A stretch of 64,000 nt of DNA from NCBI RefSeq assembly GCF_003319185.1, contig NZ_QOHJ01000005.1:1-64000 (forward strand). The letters run 5' to 3'. Position 1 is the first letter of the stretch. Each line of letters begins with the position of its first letter. Below, one piece after another: positions 19,798 through 30,016 of the stretch. The notes below the pieces were generated by a model. It saw only the letters and a program-made list of their open reading frames with translations. It did not search any database and was not told the origin of the DNA. The position numbers were made by a program, and so were the translations under genes. The DNA comes from Blastococcus sp. TF02A-30. Lineage in GTDB: Bacteria; Actinomycetota; Actinomycetes; Mycobacteriales; Geodermatophilaceae.

Positions 19798-21690
19798 CTA
19801 CCCGACCGCGCCGAGGAAGGCGTCCGCCACCGCGACGGCGGCGCTGCTGGACTGCCCGCCCTCGACCAGGACGGCGAACGCGATGTCACCGGTCGCCCCG
19901 CCGGTGCGGTAGCCGGCGAACCAGCCGTGCGAGTCGGGCGGGGTGTTGCTGCCGTACTCGGCGGTGCCGGTCTTGCCGAACACCTCGCCGCGGTCGGCGA
20001 GCGCGGCGGCGGTGCCGGTGAGCACCACCTGGCGCATCATCGGCCGGAGCGCGTCGAGCACCGCCTGCCCCGGGCCGGCCGGCGCCTCACCGGCGGCGGT
20101 CGAGCCGGACACCTCGACGGGCGCGGCCGGCGTGCCGCTGGCGATGCCGGCGACGACGAGCGCCATCTGCGCCGGGCTCATCAGCACCTGCCCCTGGCCG
20201 ATGGCGTTGGCCGCCTTCGTCGTCCCGGTGCTGTCGGAAGGCACGCTCCCGCCGAACACGTCGACCGGCAGCTGCCAGTCCGAGCCGACACCGTAGGAGC
20301 GCGCCGCCTCGGCCAGCGCGCCGTCGGGGAGCTCCATCGCCGCCTGGATGAAGGTGGTGTTGCAGGACTCGGCGAAGGCCTCGGTGAACGGCACGGTGCC
20401 CAGGTCGAACTGGTCCTGGTTCTCGAACTCCCGCCCCTCGACCACGGTGGTGCCCGGGCAGGGAACGGGCGTAGTCGGCGTCACCGCGCCCGCACCGAGG
20501 AGGGCGGTCGCGGTGATCGCCTTCATGCTCGAGCCCGGCGGGAACTGCCCGGACAGGGCGTTGCCGGCGTCGGCGATCTCGTTGGAGGAGACGGCCAGGA
20601 TCTCGCCGGTACCGGGCCGCACGACCACCAGGTGCGTGGGCCGGGTCTCGGCGGCGACGGCGGCGTCGGCGGCGGTCTGGATCGCCGGGACCAGCGGCGT
20701 CTGCGCCGGCTCGCCCGGCACCGGGTCGACGCCGGCGATCTCGCGGCCCTCGTCCCCGATGCTCTCGTCGAGCGCGGTCACCCGGACGGTGAACCCGGGC
20801 GTGCCGGTCAGCTGCTCCTGCAGGGCACGCTGCAGACCGGAGAGGCCGACCTGGTCGCCGGCGGCGTAGCGCGGGGCGCCGTCCTCGGCGGTCTCCTCGA
20901 TGATCTCCGCGGTGGCGTCGCCGACCCGCCCGAGCAGCGCCTCGGCGAACCGCGGGGAGGGGGCCAGCAGCCGGGTGCTGGTCGGGAAGACCGCGCCGGG
21001 GAGGTCGAAGACCTGGGCGCGGATCGCCTCGAAGTCCGGCCTGCGCAGGGTGATGACCGGGACGAACTGCCCCGCCGGAGCGGCCTGGACGTCCGCGGTG
21101 ATCTCCGCGGCGTCGGTGCCCGTGGCCGCGGCCAGCGCCGAGGCCAGCGCCGGGAGGTCGGTGACCTGCGCCGGGTCGACGCCGACGTTCACCACCTCGG
21201 TGGGGGTGAACAACGGCGCGCCGTCCGCACCGGTGATCGGCGCGCGCTCGGGCAGGCTGCGCTCCAGCTCGAGGTGCTGCCCCTCCCCCAGCTCGGGGTG
21301 CACCAGCGACGGCTCGGCGACCACCGCCCACCCGTCGCCGTCCTCCTCGAGCCGCAGGGTGGCGTCGTAGCTCCAGTCCGGCGCGGCCGCGAGGTCCCAG
21401 GTCGCGGTCCAGCCCACCGACGCGCCGCCGTCCTCGACCGTGACCTCGCCCAGCTCGGTGCTCAGCTGCGCGTCGGGGAGGTCGGTGGCCGTCTGCTGGA
21501 GCAGCGCGGTCGCGGTGTCGGGGTCCGTGGTGGCCGCCGCGGCGGCATCGGTCTCGCCCCCGGCCCAGTCGTCGAGGAAGGCCTGCGCGGCCTCGCGGGC
21601 CTCGTCCTCACCGCCGCCCGAGCAGGCGCCGAGCACCGGTACGGCGAGCAGCAGCGAGGTGACCAGGACCGAACCGGAACGCGCGCGCAC
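19798..21690 (-). CDS. Penicillin-binding lipoprotein (class B, MecA_N type)
   Basis: A D,D-transpeptidase that cross-links peptidoglycan. The 630-aa protein has a lipoprotein signal ending PVLGAC, an NTF2-like MecA_N domain (about residues 28-140), a PBP dimerisation domain and a C-terminal transpeptidase domain with SSMK near 386, SCN near 442 and KTGTAE near 571. This is the architecture of PBP-lipo (Rv2864c) and of staphylococcal PBP2a. GTG at 21690 gives the lipoprotein signal; the longer open frame runs through the GNAT gene antiphase. Conserved next to the GNAT gene and ispG. Confidence 0.95.
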   Translation of the reverse strand: MRARSGSVLVTSLLLAVPVLGACSGGGEDEAREAAQAFLDDWAGGETDAAAAATTDPDTATALLQQTATDLPDAQLSTELGEVTVEDGGASVGWTATWDLAAAPDWSYDATLRLEEDGDGWAVVAEPSLVHPELGEGQHLELERSLPERAPITGADGAPLFTPTEVVNVGVDPAQVTDLPALASALAAATGTDAAEITADVQAAPAGQFVPVITLRRPDFEAIRAQVFDLPGAVFPTSTRLLAPSPRFAEALLGRVGDATAEIIEETAEDGAPRYAAGDQVGLSGLQRALQEQLTGTPGFTVRVTALDESIGDEGREIAGVDPVPGEPAQTPLVPAIQTAADAAVAAETRPTHLVVVRPGTGEILAVSSNEIADAGNALSGQFPPGSSMKAITATALLGAGAVTPTTPVPCPGTTVVEGREFENQDQFDLGTVPFTEAFAESCNTTFIQAAMELPDGALAEAARSYGVGSDWQLPVDVFGGSVPSDSTGTTKAANAIGQGQVLMSPAQMALVVAGIASGTPAAPVEVSGSTAAGEAPAGPGQAVLDALRPMMRQVVLTGTAAALADRGEVFGKTGTAEYGSNTPPDSHGWFAGYRTGGATGDIAFAVLVEGGQSSSAAVAVADAFLGAVG

Positions 21691-21722
21691 GGCTGACAGC
21701 CTCGCAGACGGACCCGGCGGTC

Positions 21723-22574
21723 TCAGAAGAGCACGCTGGAGTAGGTCCCGACCTCGCGGAACCCGACCTTCGCGTAGGACGCCCGGGCCGCGGCGTTGAA
21801 GTCGTTGACGTACAGGCTGACCACCGGCGCGATGGTGGCGCGGGCGTACTCCACGACCGCCGCGGTGCCTGCGGTGCCGATGCCGCGACCCCGGTGGCCG
21901 GGGGCGACCCAGACGCCCTGCACCTGGCAGGCGGCGCGGGACACCGCCCCGATCTCGGCCTTGAACAGCACCTCGCCGTCCTCGATCCAGGCCAGCGACT
22001 GCCCGGCCCGCACGAGGTCGGCCACCCGGGCCCGGTAGGCGGCACCGCCGTCGGAGCGCAGCGGGCTGACCCCGACCTCCTCGGTGAACATGGCGATGGA
22101 GGCCGGCAGCAGCGTCTCCAGCTCGGCCGGGCGCACCGGGCGCACCCGCGGTTCGGGCGCGACCGCCGGCGGACCGTCGATGGCCAGCAGCGGCTGGCGC
22201 GGGCGGAGGTCGCGGGCCGGCCCCCAGGACGGCTCCAGGAGCTCCCACAGCGGTCCGACGGCGGCGGCCGGGCCGACGATGGTGCTGCACCGGCGGCCGG
22301 CGCGACGGGCCCGCTCGGCGAACGCGGCCGCGGCGGCCTGCTCCGCGCCCGGTCGGGCGAACGGGATCAGGTTGGCCCCGGCCAGGCACACCGCGTCGAG
22401 GGAGTCGCGCGAGCCCATCCCCCACAGCGGCGCCCCGAGGGACACCGGCGCGACGCCGACCTGCTCCACCCGGCCGGCCAGCCAGCAGGTGGCCACCGGG
22501 TCGGTGGCCAGCAGCCGGGTGACCGCCGGCTCGTCCGCGTCGTCCAGGACGCGCGCGGTGGGCGTGCTCAGCAC
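21723..22574 (-). CDS. GNAT acetyltransferase with DUF4081 domain
   Basis: A 283-aa protein with an N-terminal DUF4081 half (about residues 10-130) and a C-terminal GNAT domain with the acetyl-CoA loop GVWVAPGHRGRGIGTAG and a closing YAKVGFREVGTY. Orthologous by position to Rv2867c, between ispG and the PBP lipoprotein. Substrate unknown. ATG at 22574, 7 bases after ispG. Confidence 0.9.
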   Translation of the reverse strand: MLSTPTARVLDDADEPAVTRLLATDPVATCWLAGRVEQVGVAPVSLGAPLWGMGSRDSLDAVCLAGANLIPFARPGAEQAAAAAFAERARRAGRRCSTIVGPAAAVGPLWELLEPSWGPARDLRPRQPLLAIDGPPAVAPEPRVRPVRPAELETLLPASIAMFTEEVGVSPLRSDGGAAYRARVADLVRAGQSLAWIEDGEVLFKAEIGAVSRAACQVQGVWVAPGHRGRGIGTAGTAAVVEYARATIAPVVSLYVNDFNAAARASYAKVGFREVGTYSSVLF

Positions 22575-22581
22575 GGGACGG

Positions 22582-23742
22582 TCAGCTGACGGTGACCACG
22601 GGCGGGCCGGACGGCGTGCCGGCGTCCACCTGCTCCCCGGCGATGCGCATGGCCTCCTCGATCAGCGTCTCGACGATCTGCGACTCCGGCACGGTCTTCA
22701 CGACCTCGCCCTTGACGAAGATCTGCCCCTTGCCGTTGCCGGAGGCCACGCCCAGGTCGGCCTCGCGGGCCTCACCCGGGCCGTTCACGACGCAGCCCAT
22801 GACCGCCACGCGCAGCGGCACCTCCATGCCCTCCAGGCCGGCGGTGACCTCGTTGGCCAGCTTGTAGACGTCGACCTGCGCGCGGCCGCAGGACGGGCAG
22901 CTGACGATCTCCAGGCCACGCTGCTTGAGGTTCAGCGACTCCAGGATCTGGTTGCCGACCTTGACCTCCTCGGCCGGCGGCGCGGACAGCGAGACGCGGA
23001 TGGTGTCGCCGATGCCCTGGGACAGCAGGGCGCCGAAGGCGACGGCGGACTTGATCGTGCCCTGGAACGCCGGGCCGGCCTCGGTGACGCCGAGGTGGAG
23101 CGGGTAGTCGCACTGCGCGGCCAGCAGCTCGTAGGCGCGGACCATGACCACCGGGTCGTTGTGCTTGACCGAGATCTTGATGTCGCGGAAGTCGTGCTCC
23201 TCGAACAGCGAGCACTCCCAGAGCGCGGACTCGACCAGCGCCTCCGGGGTGGCCTTGCCGTACTTGGCCAGCAGCCGCTTGTCCAGGGAACCGGCGTTGA
23301 CGCCGATGCGGATCGGGATGCCGGCGTCCTTGGCCGCCTTGGCGATCTCCCCGACCTTGTCGTCGAACTTCTTGATGTTGCCCGGGTTCACGCGGACGGC
23401 GGCGCAGCCGGCGTCGATCGCGGCGAACACGTACCGCGGCTGGAAGTGGATGTCGGCGATGACCGGGATCTGCGACTTCTTCGCGATGATCGGCAGCGCC
23501 TCGGCGTCGTCGGTGTCGGGCACCGCGACCCGCACGATCTGGCAGCCGGAGGCGGTCAGCTCGGCGATCTGCTGCAGCGTCGCGTTGATGTCGGCGGTCT
23601 TGGTGGTGCACATGGACTGCACGCTCACCGGGAAGTCGCTGCCGACGCCGACACCGCCCACGTCGAGCTGGCGGGTCTTGCGCCGGGGCGCGAGCACGGG
23701 AGGGGGCGCAGCGGGCATGCCGAGACCGACGGGGATGGCCAT
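22582..23742 (-). CDS. ispG: 4-hydroxy-3-methylbut-2-enyl diphosphate synthase (GcpE)
   Basis: Iron-sulfur enzyme of the MEP isoprenoid pathway, converting MEcPP to HMBPP. The 386-aa protein has the TIM-barrel start [16 protein letters not shown], the conserved VRVNPGN segment, and the [4Fe-4S] ligands in SCPSCGR and [10 protein letters not shown]. Normal length for the short bacterial form. ATG at 23742. It lies with rip1 and dxr, so two MEP genes are close together but separated by the protease. Confidence 0.97.
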   Translation of the reverse strand: MAIPVGLGMPAAPPPVLAPRRKTRQLDVGGVGVGSDFPVSVQSMCTTKTADINATLQQIAELTASGCQIVRVAVPDTDDAEALPIIAKKSQIPVIADIHFQPRYVFAAIDAGCAAVRVNPGNIKKFDDKVGEIAKAAKDAGIPIRIGVNAGSLDKRLLAKYGKATPEALVESALWECSLFEEHDFRDIKISVKHNDPVVMVRAYELLAAQCDYPLHLGVTEAGPAFQGTIKSAVAFGALLSQGIGDTIRVSLSAPPAEEVKVGNQILESLNLKQRGLEIVSCPSCGRAQVDVYKLANEVTAGLEGMEVPLRVAVMGCVVNGPGEAREADLGVASGNGKGQIFVKGEVVKTVPESQIVETLIEEAMRIAGEQVDAGTPSGPPVVTVS

Positions 23743-23806
23743 GCGCCCAGTATCCCCCGCCGCGTCCGGCGCGCCGCGGACACGGCTGTGACCTGCGCCC
23801 GGCCGG

Positions 23807-25174
23807 TCAGCCCAGCGTGATCGGGTTGACCAGGTCGGCGACGACGAGCAGCAGCGACAGCGCGAGGAACAGGCCGGCGACGGCGTAGGCCACCGGCATC
23901 AGCCGGGCGATGTCGAAGGGGCCCGGGTCCGGGCGTCCGCGCAGGCGGGCGACCGTGGCCCGGGCCTTCTCGTACAGCGCGCCGGCGATGTGCCCGCCGT
24001 CGAGCGGGTAGATCGGCAGCAGGTTGAACAGGAACAGCACCAGGTTGACGCTGGCCAGCAGGCTGAGGAAGAAGCTCAGCTTCTCCATGCCGGACAGCTG
24101 CTCCAGCGCGAACGCCTCACCGGAGATGCGGCCGACGCCGACGACGCCGATCGGCCCGTTCACGTCGCGCTCCTCGCCGAGGAAGGCGGCCCGGAACAGC
24201 TGCGGGATCTTCTCCGGGATCTCGACCAGCCGCTGCACGGAGTTGGTCACGATCATCCCGAAGTAGCCGGGCACGTCCGCTACGTCCTGGCGGGCCAGGG
24301 TGCCCAGCGGGCTGATCCCGAGGTAGCCCGCGGTCGTCGTCTCGTCGCTGCCGGCCTCGGTGTAGACCGTGTTGGCGATCGGGGTGACGGTCAGCTCCCG
24401 CCGCTCGCCGTCCCGCTCGATGACCAGGTCGAGCGGCTCGCCCGGGCTGCTGCGGATCGCGTCCTGGACCGTGGTCCACGAGGAGTAGTCGGTCGGCTCG
24501 ACCGGGGTGCCGCCGATGGCCACGATCGTGTCGCCGGGGCGCAGCCCCGCCTCGGCCGCCGGGCTGCGCTGGGGCAGCGCGCACCCCTCGGCGCCGGCGG
24601 TGCACTCCTCGCCCGCCGCGGTGATCGGCACGGCGCACGGGTCCTCGGCCCCGGCCGTGGCCGCCCCGGCCGGCAGGACGCAGGCCGGGACGGTGCGGAT
24701 CTGGGTGCTGAGCACGCTGGTGCCGACGGCGGTCAGCACGATCGCGAAGAAGACGACGGCCAGCACCAGGTTGTGGAAGGGGCCGGCGAACATCACGATG
24801 ACCCGCTGCCACCAGGGCTTCTTCCAGAACACCCGGTCGGCGTCGGTGGGCAGCACGTCGTCCTGCGCCTGGCCGCGCACCTCGGCGATGAAGCTGCGCA
24901 TGCGGGTCGCGCGCTTGCTCTCGCCCTCCTCGGCCGGCGGGATCATGCCGACGATGCGGATGTAGCCGCCGAGCGGCACGGCCTTGATGCCGTACTCGGT
25001 CTCGCCGCGGGTGCGGGAGAGGACCGTCGGCCCGAAGCCGACCATGAACTGCGGGACGCGCATGCCGAACTTCCGCGCCCAGTAGAAGTGACCGGCCTCG
25101 TGGAAGCCGATCGAGAACAGCAGCCCGACGGCGAAGGCGACGATCCCCAGGACCGTCAGGAGGATCCCGCTCAG
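23807..25174 (-). CDS. rip1: M50 site-2 intramembrane protease (Rip1/RseP type)
   Basis: Membrane zinc protease that cuts anti-sigma factors and other membrane proteins. HEAGH near residue 22 sits in the first helix and the LDGGH motif (IYPLDGGHI) in a later one; a PDZ domain lies between. A Cys-bearing insertion (four Cys, about residues 160-195) precedes the PDZ domain. The start is unusual: a CTG at 25174, one base after the dxr stop, with GGAGG five bases ahead. The only canonical start keeping the HEAGH helix is far upstream at 25258 inside dxr. With the CTG the protein has 455 aa. Confidence 0.88.
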   Translation of the reverse strand: MSGILLTVLGIVAFAVGLLFSIGFHEAGHFYWARKFGMRVPQFMVGFGPTVLSRTRGETEYGIKAVPLGGYIRIVGMIPPAEEGESKRATRMRSFIAEVRGQAQDDVLPTDADRVFWKKPWWQRVIVMFAGPFHNLVLAVVFFAIVLTAVGTSVLSTQIRTVPACVLPAGAATAGAEDPCAVPITAAGEECTAGAEGCALPQRSPAAEAGLRPGDTIVAIGGTPVEPTDYSSWTTVQDAIRSSPGEPLDLVIERDGERRELTVTPIANTVYTEAGSDETTTAGYLGISPLGTLARQDVADVPGYFGMIVTNSVQRLVEIPEKIPQLFRAAFLGEERDVNGPIGVVGVGRISGEAFALEQLSGMEKLSFFLSLLASVNLVLFLFNLLPIYPLDGGHIAGALYEKARATVARLRGRPDPGPFDIARLMPVAYAVAGLFLALSLLLVVADLVNPITLG

Positions 25175-25175
25175 C

Positions 25176-26372
25176 TCAGCCTCCGGCGATGACTCCCCGG
25201 GCGTGCTCCCGGGCCCACTTCTCGGCGGCGAGGACGTCCTCGACGCTGGTGGGGGCACCGAGGTCCGGCGCCTCGTCGAGGGTACGCGCGACGAGCTGGA
25301 CGATCCCTGGGAACGAGAGCCGACCCGCCGTGAACGCGGCGACGGCCTCCTCGTTGGCGGCGTTGTAGAGCGCGGGGACCACGCCCCCCGCCTCCCCCGC
25401 GGCCCGGGCCAGGCGGACGGCCGGGAACGCGTCGGAGTCCAGCGGCAGGAACTCCCACGTGCTCGCCGTCGACCAGTCCAGCGCCGGCTGGACGTGCGGC
25501 AGCCGGTCGGGCCACGCCAGCCCGAGGGCGATCGGCAGCCGCATGTCCGGCGGGCTGGCCTGCGCCAGCGTGGCCCCGTCGCTGAAGGTCACCATCGAGT
25601 GCACGATCGACTGCGGGTGGACGACGACGTCGATGTCGGCGTACGGGACGCCGAAGAGCAGGTGCGCCTCGATCAGCTCCAGCCCCTTGTTCACGAGCGT
25701 GGCCGAGTTGATGGTGACGACCGGCCCCATGTCCCAGGTGGGGTGCGCCAGCGCCTCGGCGACGGTGACCCCCTCGAGCTCCGCGGCCGACCGGCCCCGG
25801 AACGGGCCGCCGCTGGCGGTGAGCACGAGCCGGGCGACCTCGTCGCGGGCGCCCCCGCGGAGGCACTGCGCCAGGGCCGAGTGCTCGGAGTCGACGGGCA
25901 CCAGCTGGCCAGGGGCGGCAGCGGCGAGCACCAGGCCACCCCCGGCGATGAGCGACTCCTTGTTCGCCAGCGCCACGGTGCGCCCGGCATGCAGCGCCGA
26001 CAGCGTGGGGCCCAGGCCGATCGAGCCGGTGATGCCGTTGAGGACGACGTCGGCCGGCCGGGCGGCCAGCTCCTCGGCGGCGCGCGGACCGGCCAGGATC
26101 TCCGGCAGCGCGTACTCGCCCTTGGACCAGCCGCGCTGCGAGGCGGCGGCGTAGAAGGCCAGCTGCAGGTCCTGGGCGGCGGTGGCCCGGGCGACGGCGA
26201 CGGTGCGCACGCCGAGCGAGAGCGCCTGCTCGGCGAGCGTGGCGACGTTCCCCCCGCCCGCGGCCAGGCCCGTGATGCGCAGCCGGTCGGGGTTCTGCAT
26301 GGCGACCTCGATCGCCTGCCGGCCGATGGACCCGGTGGAACCGAGGACCGTCACCTCGCGCTGCGTCGTCAC
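25176..26372 (-). CDS. dxr: 1-deoxy-D-xylulose 5-phosphate reductoisomerase
   Basis: Second step of the MEP pathway, DXP to MEP with NADPH. The 398-aa protein starts with the nucleotide motif VLGSTGSIG, then [19 protein letters not shown] and [10 protein letters not shown] substrate/metal motifs, and ends in a helical domain with [12 protein letters not shown] at 26372. The upstream gap of 85 bases is shared with the divergent DUF2631 gene. Confidence 0.97.
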   Translation of the reverse strand: MTTQREVTVLGSTGSIGRQAIEVAMQNPDRLRITGLAAGGGNVATLAEQALSLGVRTVAVARATAAQDLQLAFYAAASQRGWSKGEYALPEILAGPRAAEELAARPADVVLNGITGSIGLGPTLSALHAGRTVALANKESLIAGGGLVLAAAAPGQLVPVDSEHSALAQCLRGGARDEVARLVLTASGGPFRGRSAAELEGVTVAEALAHPTWDMGPVVTINSATLVNKGLELIEAHLLFGVPYADIDVVVHPQSIVHSMVTFSDGATLAQASPPDMRLPIALGLAWPDRLPHVQPALDWSTASTWEFLPLDSDAFPAVRLARAAGEAGGVVPALYNAANEEAVAAFTAGRLSFPGIVQLVARTLDEAPDLGAPTSVEDVLAAEKWAREHARGVIAGG

Positions 26373-26457
26373 GGCTGCATCCTCCCCGACGGCGCGGCGC
26401 GCCGGTCCAGGGGAACCTCGCCGGGTGCCGGCCGGGGGCAGCTGTCAGAATGCGGGC

Positions 26458-26784
26458 GTGAGCGAATCGACCCACCACAGCCGGGCCGCGCTGGACAACC
26501 CCGCGACGTCCCGGGTCAGCCAGCCCGGCCGCGAGGAAGCCGTCGTCCGCGCCGGCGAGCACCCCGTCACGCACGAGGAGCCGGCCGACTGGGGCTGGCA
26601 CGCCGAGACCGGGAAGAAGGGCCGGATCGCCGCCTGGGTGGCGGTGCTGATCATGCTCTCCTACCTGATCGGCAACCACGAGGGGCGCGTCGAGGACCTG
26701 TGGGTCGTCGGCACCGCGGCCGTGATGGTGCTGATCCTGGTGTGGGACATCTTCCGGCGGAAGAACGCCTGGCGCAGCCGCTGA
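26458..26784 (+). CDS. DUF2631 membrane protein
   Basis: A 108-aa protein: a soluble N-terminal half with ADWGWHAE, then two predicted helices (residues about 58-73 and 82-98) and a basic tail. This matches the actinobacterial DUF2631 family, seen near dxr in mycobacteria. Function unknown. GTG at 26458, followed by a strong terminator. Confidence 0.8.
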   Translation: MSESTHHSRAALDNPATSRVSQPGREEAVVRAGEHPVTHEEPADWGWHAETGKKGRIAAWVAVLIMLSYLIGNHEGRVEDLWVVGTAAVMVLILVWDIFRRKNAWRSR

Positions 26785-26803
26785 CGCGGCTCCCCTGACG
26801 ACC

Positions 26804-26838
26804 GGAAGGCCGGCTCCCCGCGCGGGGGCCGGCCTTCC
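26804..26838 (+). terminator. Terminator after the DUF2631 gene
   Basis: GGAAGGCCGGC (26804-26814) pairs with GCCGGCCTTCC (26828-26838), and an inner CCCCGCGCGGGG makes the stem longer. It lies 20 bases beyond the stop. Confidence 0.85.
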
Positions 26839-26963
26839 GCCGTTCGGGGGACATCGGGGGGAACGCGCAGTTCCCGGGCCCGCGGGTGCTTGGCCGGGAA
26901 CGGCGCGGACCGTACCGTTCCGCCGAGCTCGGGCGCGCCGGGCCGTGCGCCCGACGGAGTCCG

Positions 26964-28097
26964 ATGCCCCGCCTGCTCGCCACCCTGACCACCGCGGCCG
27001 TCGCGGTGCTGCTCCTGCCGGCGCCGGTCGCCCAGGCGGCGCCCGCTCCGGTCGTCTCCCCCTCGACGGTGCCGCGCGGCGGGTCCTTCACCGTGTCGGG
27101 GACCGGCTGCTGGGATCCCGAGCACGACCCGTACACCGAGGGGCGCCGGGCCTGGTACGTCGTGGTCACCGCAGCACCGGCGGGCGCCACGTCCTACCAC
27201 TCCGCCGACGGCTACGCCCAGACCGACGAGTGGCACGACGGCAACTGGTCGACGGGCCTGCGCCTGGTCGACGCAGCCGGCCCCGGCACCTACGTCGTGC
27301 GCGCGCGGTGCTCCCTGGGCGACGTCGAGTTCGACTACCCGGCGGTGGCCCTGACCGTCGTCGGGGCGCCCGACCCGCCGCAGTGGTGGGAGCCGGGCGG
27401 CAGCGGACCGCCGGGTCAGCCGAAGGGCCCGTCGGCAGCGGCCCCGCCGGCAGCTCCCGCACCGCCGGCCACCGGTGCGCCCCGGGCGCCGGCACCCCCT
27501 CCCGCCGGGGCCGCTCCCGGCGCACCGGCTCCCGCTACCGGTGCCCCGAGCAGCGCGACCGCGACCGGCGCCGCGCCCGGCTGCGCCGACTGCGCACGGC
27601 TGCCCGGCGGCCGGTTCGCGCCCGGCGACGCGCTCCGCCTCGCCTACACCGGGTTCCGGTCCGGCGAGCAGGTGACGGTCGTCCTCCGCTCGGCACCGGT
27701 GACCCTCGGGACGTTCACCGCGGACGGTACGGGCACGGTGACCGCCGACGTCACGCTGCCGGCCGACGCCGAGACCGGGTCGCACACCCTCACGTTCTCG
27801 GGCGCGACCAGCGGTGATCTCGTCGTCCTGCCGTTGGAGCTGGCCGCCGCTGCCGCGGCGGCGTCGTCGTCCGCGCCCGCGGTGGCAGCGAGGTCGGCGC
27901 GCCCAGGGTCGGCCGCGCTGCTGATCACCGGCGCGGCGGCTGCCGCCCTGCTCCTCACCGGCGCCGGCCTGGCGGTCGTGGACCGGCGCCGGACGGCCCG
28001 CCGTCGTACCGCCGTGTCAGGCGACGCTGACGCCGATCGCGGCACCCACGAGGTACGTGATCCCGGCGGCGGCCGCGCCGAAGACCAGCTGGCGTAG
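26964..28097 (+). CDS. Secreted, C-terminally anchored protein with Pro/Ala linker
   Basis: A 377-aa protein with a signal peptide (residues 1-29, ending PVAQAAPA), a first Ig-like beta domain rich in Tyr/Trp with two Cys (CWDPEH and CSLGD), a long Pro/Ala/Gly linker, a CADC motif, a second beta domain (RLAYTGFRSGEQVTVVL) and a C-terminal helix (LLITGAAAAALLLTGAGL) followed by Arg-rich residues, like a membrane or wall anchor without LPXTG. Function unknown. ATG at 26964. Its last 81 bases overlap the 3' end of the convergent VIT gene. Confidence 0.75.
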   Translation: MPRLLATLTTAAVAVLLLPAPVAQAAPAPVVSPSTVPRGGSFTVSGTGCWDPEHDPYTEGRRAWYVVVTAAPAGATSYHSADGYAQTDEWHDGNWSTGLRLVDAAGPGTYVVRARCSLGDVEFDYPAVALTVVGAPDPPQWWEPGGSGPPGQPKGPSAAAPPAAPAPPATGAPRAPAPPPAGAAPGAPAPATGAPSSATATGAAPGCADCARLPGGRFAPGDALRLAYTGFRSGEQVTVVLRSAPVTLGTFTADGTGTVTADVTLPADAETGSHTLTFSGATSGDLVVLPLELAAAAAAASSSAPAVAARSARPGSAALLITGAAAAALLLTGAGLAVVDRRRTARRRTAVSGDADADRGTHEVRDPGGGRAEDQLA

Positions 28098-28736
28098 CCC
28101 GGCGTACCACCACGGCCGGGGCGTGAAGCGGGAGCTGATCGCCCCGGCCGCGAACAGGCCCGCGCCGCCGCAGAGCAGCGCCACCCACAGCAGGGAGCCG
28201 CCGAGCAGGAACGGCAGCAGCGGGATCACCGCGCCGGTGCCGAACGTCAGGAAGGAGGAGACCGCCGCGACCCACGGCGACGGCTTGTCCTCCGGGTTGA
28301 GGCCGAGCTCGGCGACGACGTGCAGCCGCAGCGCGATCTCCGGGTCCTCCGAGAGCTGCACGGCCACCTTGCGGGCCAGCCGGTCGTCGACCCCGCGGGC
28401 GCGGAGCATCTCCACGAGCTCGGCCAGCTCGCCCTCGGGGTTGCGCTGGAGCTCGCGCCGCTCCTTGTCGACCTCCAGGTCGAGCTGCTCGTTCTGCGTC
28501 TTCACCGACGTGTACTCGCCGAGCGCCATCGAGATCGCGCCCGCGACGAGGCTGGCCACGCCGGAGAGCACGATGGCCCGCGACGAGGCGCCGCCCCCAC
28601 CGACGCCGGCGACCAGGGCGGTGTTGGTGACCAGCCCGTCCATCGCGCCGAAGACGGCGGCCCGCAGCCAGCCGCCGGAGACGTCGGCGTGGGTGTGCTC
28701 GTGCGCCTCGGCGTCGGACGGGGCGCCGGCGCTCAC
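28017..28736 (-). CDS. VIT1/CCC1 family metal transporter
   Basis: A 239-aa membrane protein of the vacuolar iron transporter family, which moves Fe2+ or Mn2+. Features are the opening [22 protein letters not shown], the [12 protein letters not shown] region leading into a charged cytoplasmic helix ([20 protein letters not shown]), and three C-terminal helices. His-rich N-terminus (EAHEHTHAD). GTG at 28736 overlaps the rlmN stop (GTGA), so the two are coupled. Whether it exports or sequesters metal in this organism is not known. Confidence 0.9.
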   Translation of the reverse strand: MSAGAPSDAEAHEHTHADVSGGWLRAAVFGAMDGLVTNTALVAGVGGGGASSRAIVLSGVASLVAGAISMALGEYTSVKTQNEQLDLEVDKERRELQRNPEGELAELVEMLRARGVDDRLARKVAVQLSEDPEIALRLHVVAELGLNPEDKPSPWVAAVSSFLTFGTGAVIPLLPFLLGGSLLWVALLCGGAGLFAAGAISSRFTPRPWWYAGLRQLVFGAAAAGITYLVGAAIGVSVA

Positions 28737-29932
28737 TCCTGGTCCGCCTCGGCGCCGAGCGCGACCGGGGGCTCGACCGGCTCGGCCGACGGCGTGGCGA
28801 CGGCGACGCTCGGGACCCCGTCGACCTGGTCGGCGGCGGCCAGCTGCCCGCAGGCGCCGTCGATGTCCTGGCCCCGGGTGTCCCGCACCGTCGTCGGGAC
28901 CCCGGCGGCGCGCAGCCGAGCCACGAACTCGCGCTGGGCGGGCAGCGGGCTGGCGTCCCACTTGCTGCCCGGCGTCGGGTTGAGCGGGATCAGGTTGACG
29001 TGCGCGAGCCGGCCGGCGAGGAGCTTGCCGAGGAGGTCGGCGCGGAACGGCTGGTCGTTGACGTCGCGGATGAGCGCGTACTCGATGGAGTAGCGGCGCC
29101 CGGTCCTCGTCGCGTAGGCGTCGGCGGCCTCGACCACCTCGCCGACCTTCCAGCGGGTGTTGATCGGCACCAGGGTGTCGCGCAGCTCGTCGTCGGGGGC
29201 GTGCAGGCTGACCGCGAGGGTGACGTTGCGGCCCTCATCCGTGAGCCGCCGGATCGCCGGCACGAGGCCCACCGTCGACACGGTGACCGAGCGCTGCGAC
29301 AGCCCGAGCCCGTGCGGCGCGGGGGTGAGCAGGGCGTCGAGGGTCTTGCGCACGCGGGCGTAGTTGGCCAGCGGCTCCCCCATGCCCATGAAGACGACGT
29401 TGGACAGCCGGCCCGGGCCACCCGGGATCTCCCCGTTCGCCATCGCGGCGGCCGCGGCGACGGCCTGGCCGATGATCTCGGCGGCGGACAGGTTGCGGGT
29501 CAGCCCCTGCTGGCCGGTCGCGCAGAACGGGCAGGCCATGCCGCAGCCGGCCTGGCTGGAGATGCAGACGGTGGCCCGGTCCGGGTAGCGCATGAGCACG
29601 CTCTCGACCAGGGCGCCGTCGTGCAGCCGCCACAGCGTCTTCCGGGTGCGCCCGCCGTCGGCCTCCTGGTGCCGCACCGGCGTGAGCAGGCCCGGGAGCA
29701 GCGCCTCGGTGAGCGTCTCGCGCACCGCGGCCGGCACGTCGGTCATCTGCGCGGGGTCGGTGACGCCGCGGTAGTAGTGCCGCGCCAGCTGGTCGGCCCG
29801 GAACGCCGGCTGCCCCAGCTCGGCGACCGCCGCGCGGGCCTCCTCGCGGGTGAGGTCGGCGAGGTGGCGCGGCGGCTTGCCGCGGCGGGGGGCGTCGAAG
29901 ACGAGGGGCAGGGCAGTCATGGCGTCGTCCAT
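28733..29932 (-). CDS. rlmN: 23S rRNA A2503 / tRNA A37 C2-methyltransferase
   Basis: Radical SAM enzyme. The 399-aa protein has the cluster motif CGMACPFC near residue 135, the GMGEPLANY segment, VTVSTVG, and the methyl-carrying Cys region DGACGQLA near the C-terminus. A 25-residue acidic tail follows. ATG at 29932 with GGGGGAG seven bases ahead is preferred; another ATG lies at 29920. It sits upstream of the VIT gene as in a small operon. Confidence 0.95.
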   Translation of the reverse strand: MDDAMTALPLVFDAPRRGKPPRHLADLTREEARAAVAELGQPAFRADQLARHYYRGVTDPAQMTDVPAAVRETLTEALLPGLLTPVRHQEADGGRTRKTLWRLHDGALVESVLMRYPDRATVCISSQAGCGMACPFCATGQQGLTRNLSAAEIIGQAVAAAAAMANGEIPGGPGRLSNVVFMGMGEPLANYARVRKTLDALLTPAPHGLGLSQRSVTVSTVGLVPAIRRLTDEGRNVTLAVSLHAPDDELRDTLVPINTRWKVGEVVEAADAYATRTGRRYSIEYALIRDVNDQPFRADLLGKLLAGRLAHVNLIPLNPTPGSKWDASPLPAQREFVARLRAAGVPTTVRDTRGQDIDGACGQLAAADQVDGVPSVAVATPSAEPVEPPVALGAEADQE

Positions 29933-30016
29933 GGTCCCACTCCCCCGCCGCTCCCGGGGCCGGCCGAGAGGGAACTCACCAGGGCGGGCGAGGGCGCGGG
30001 CTGGCAGGGTCGGGGC

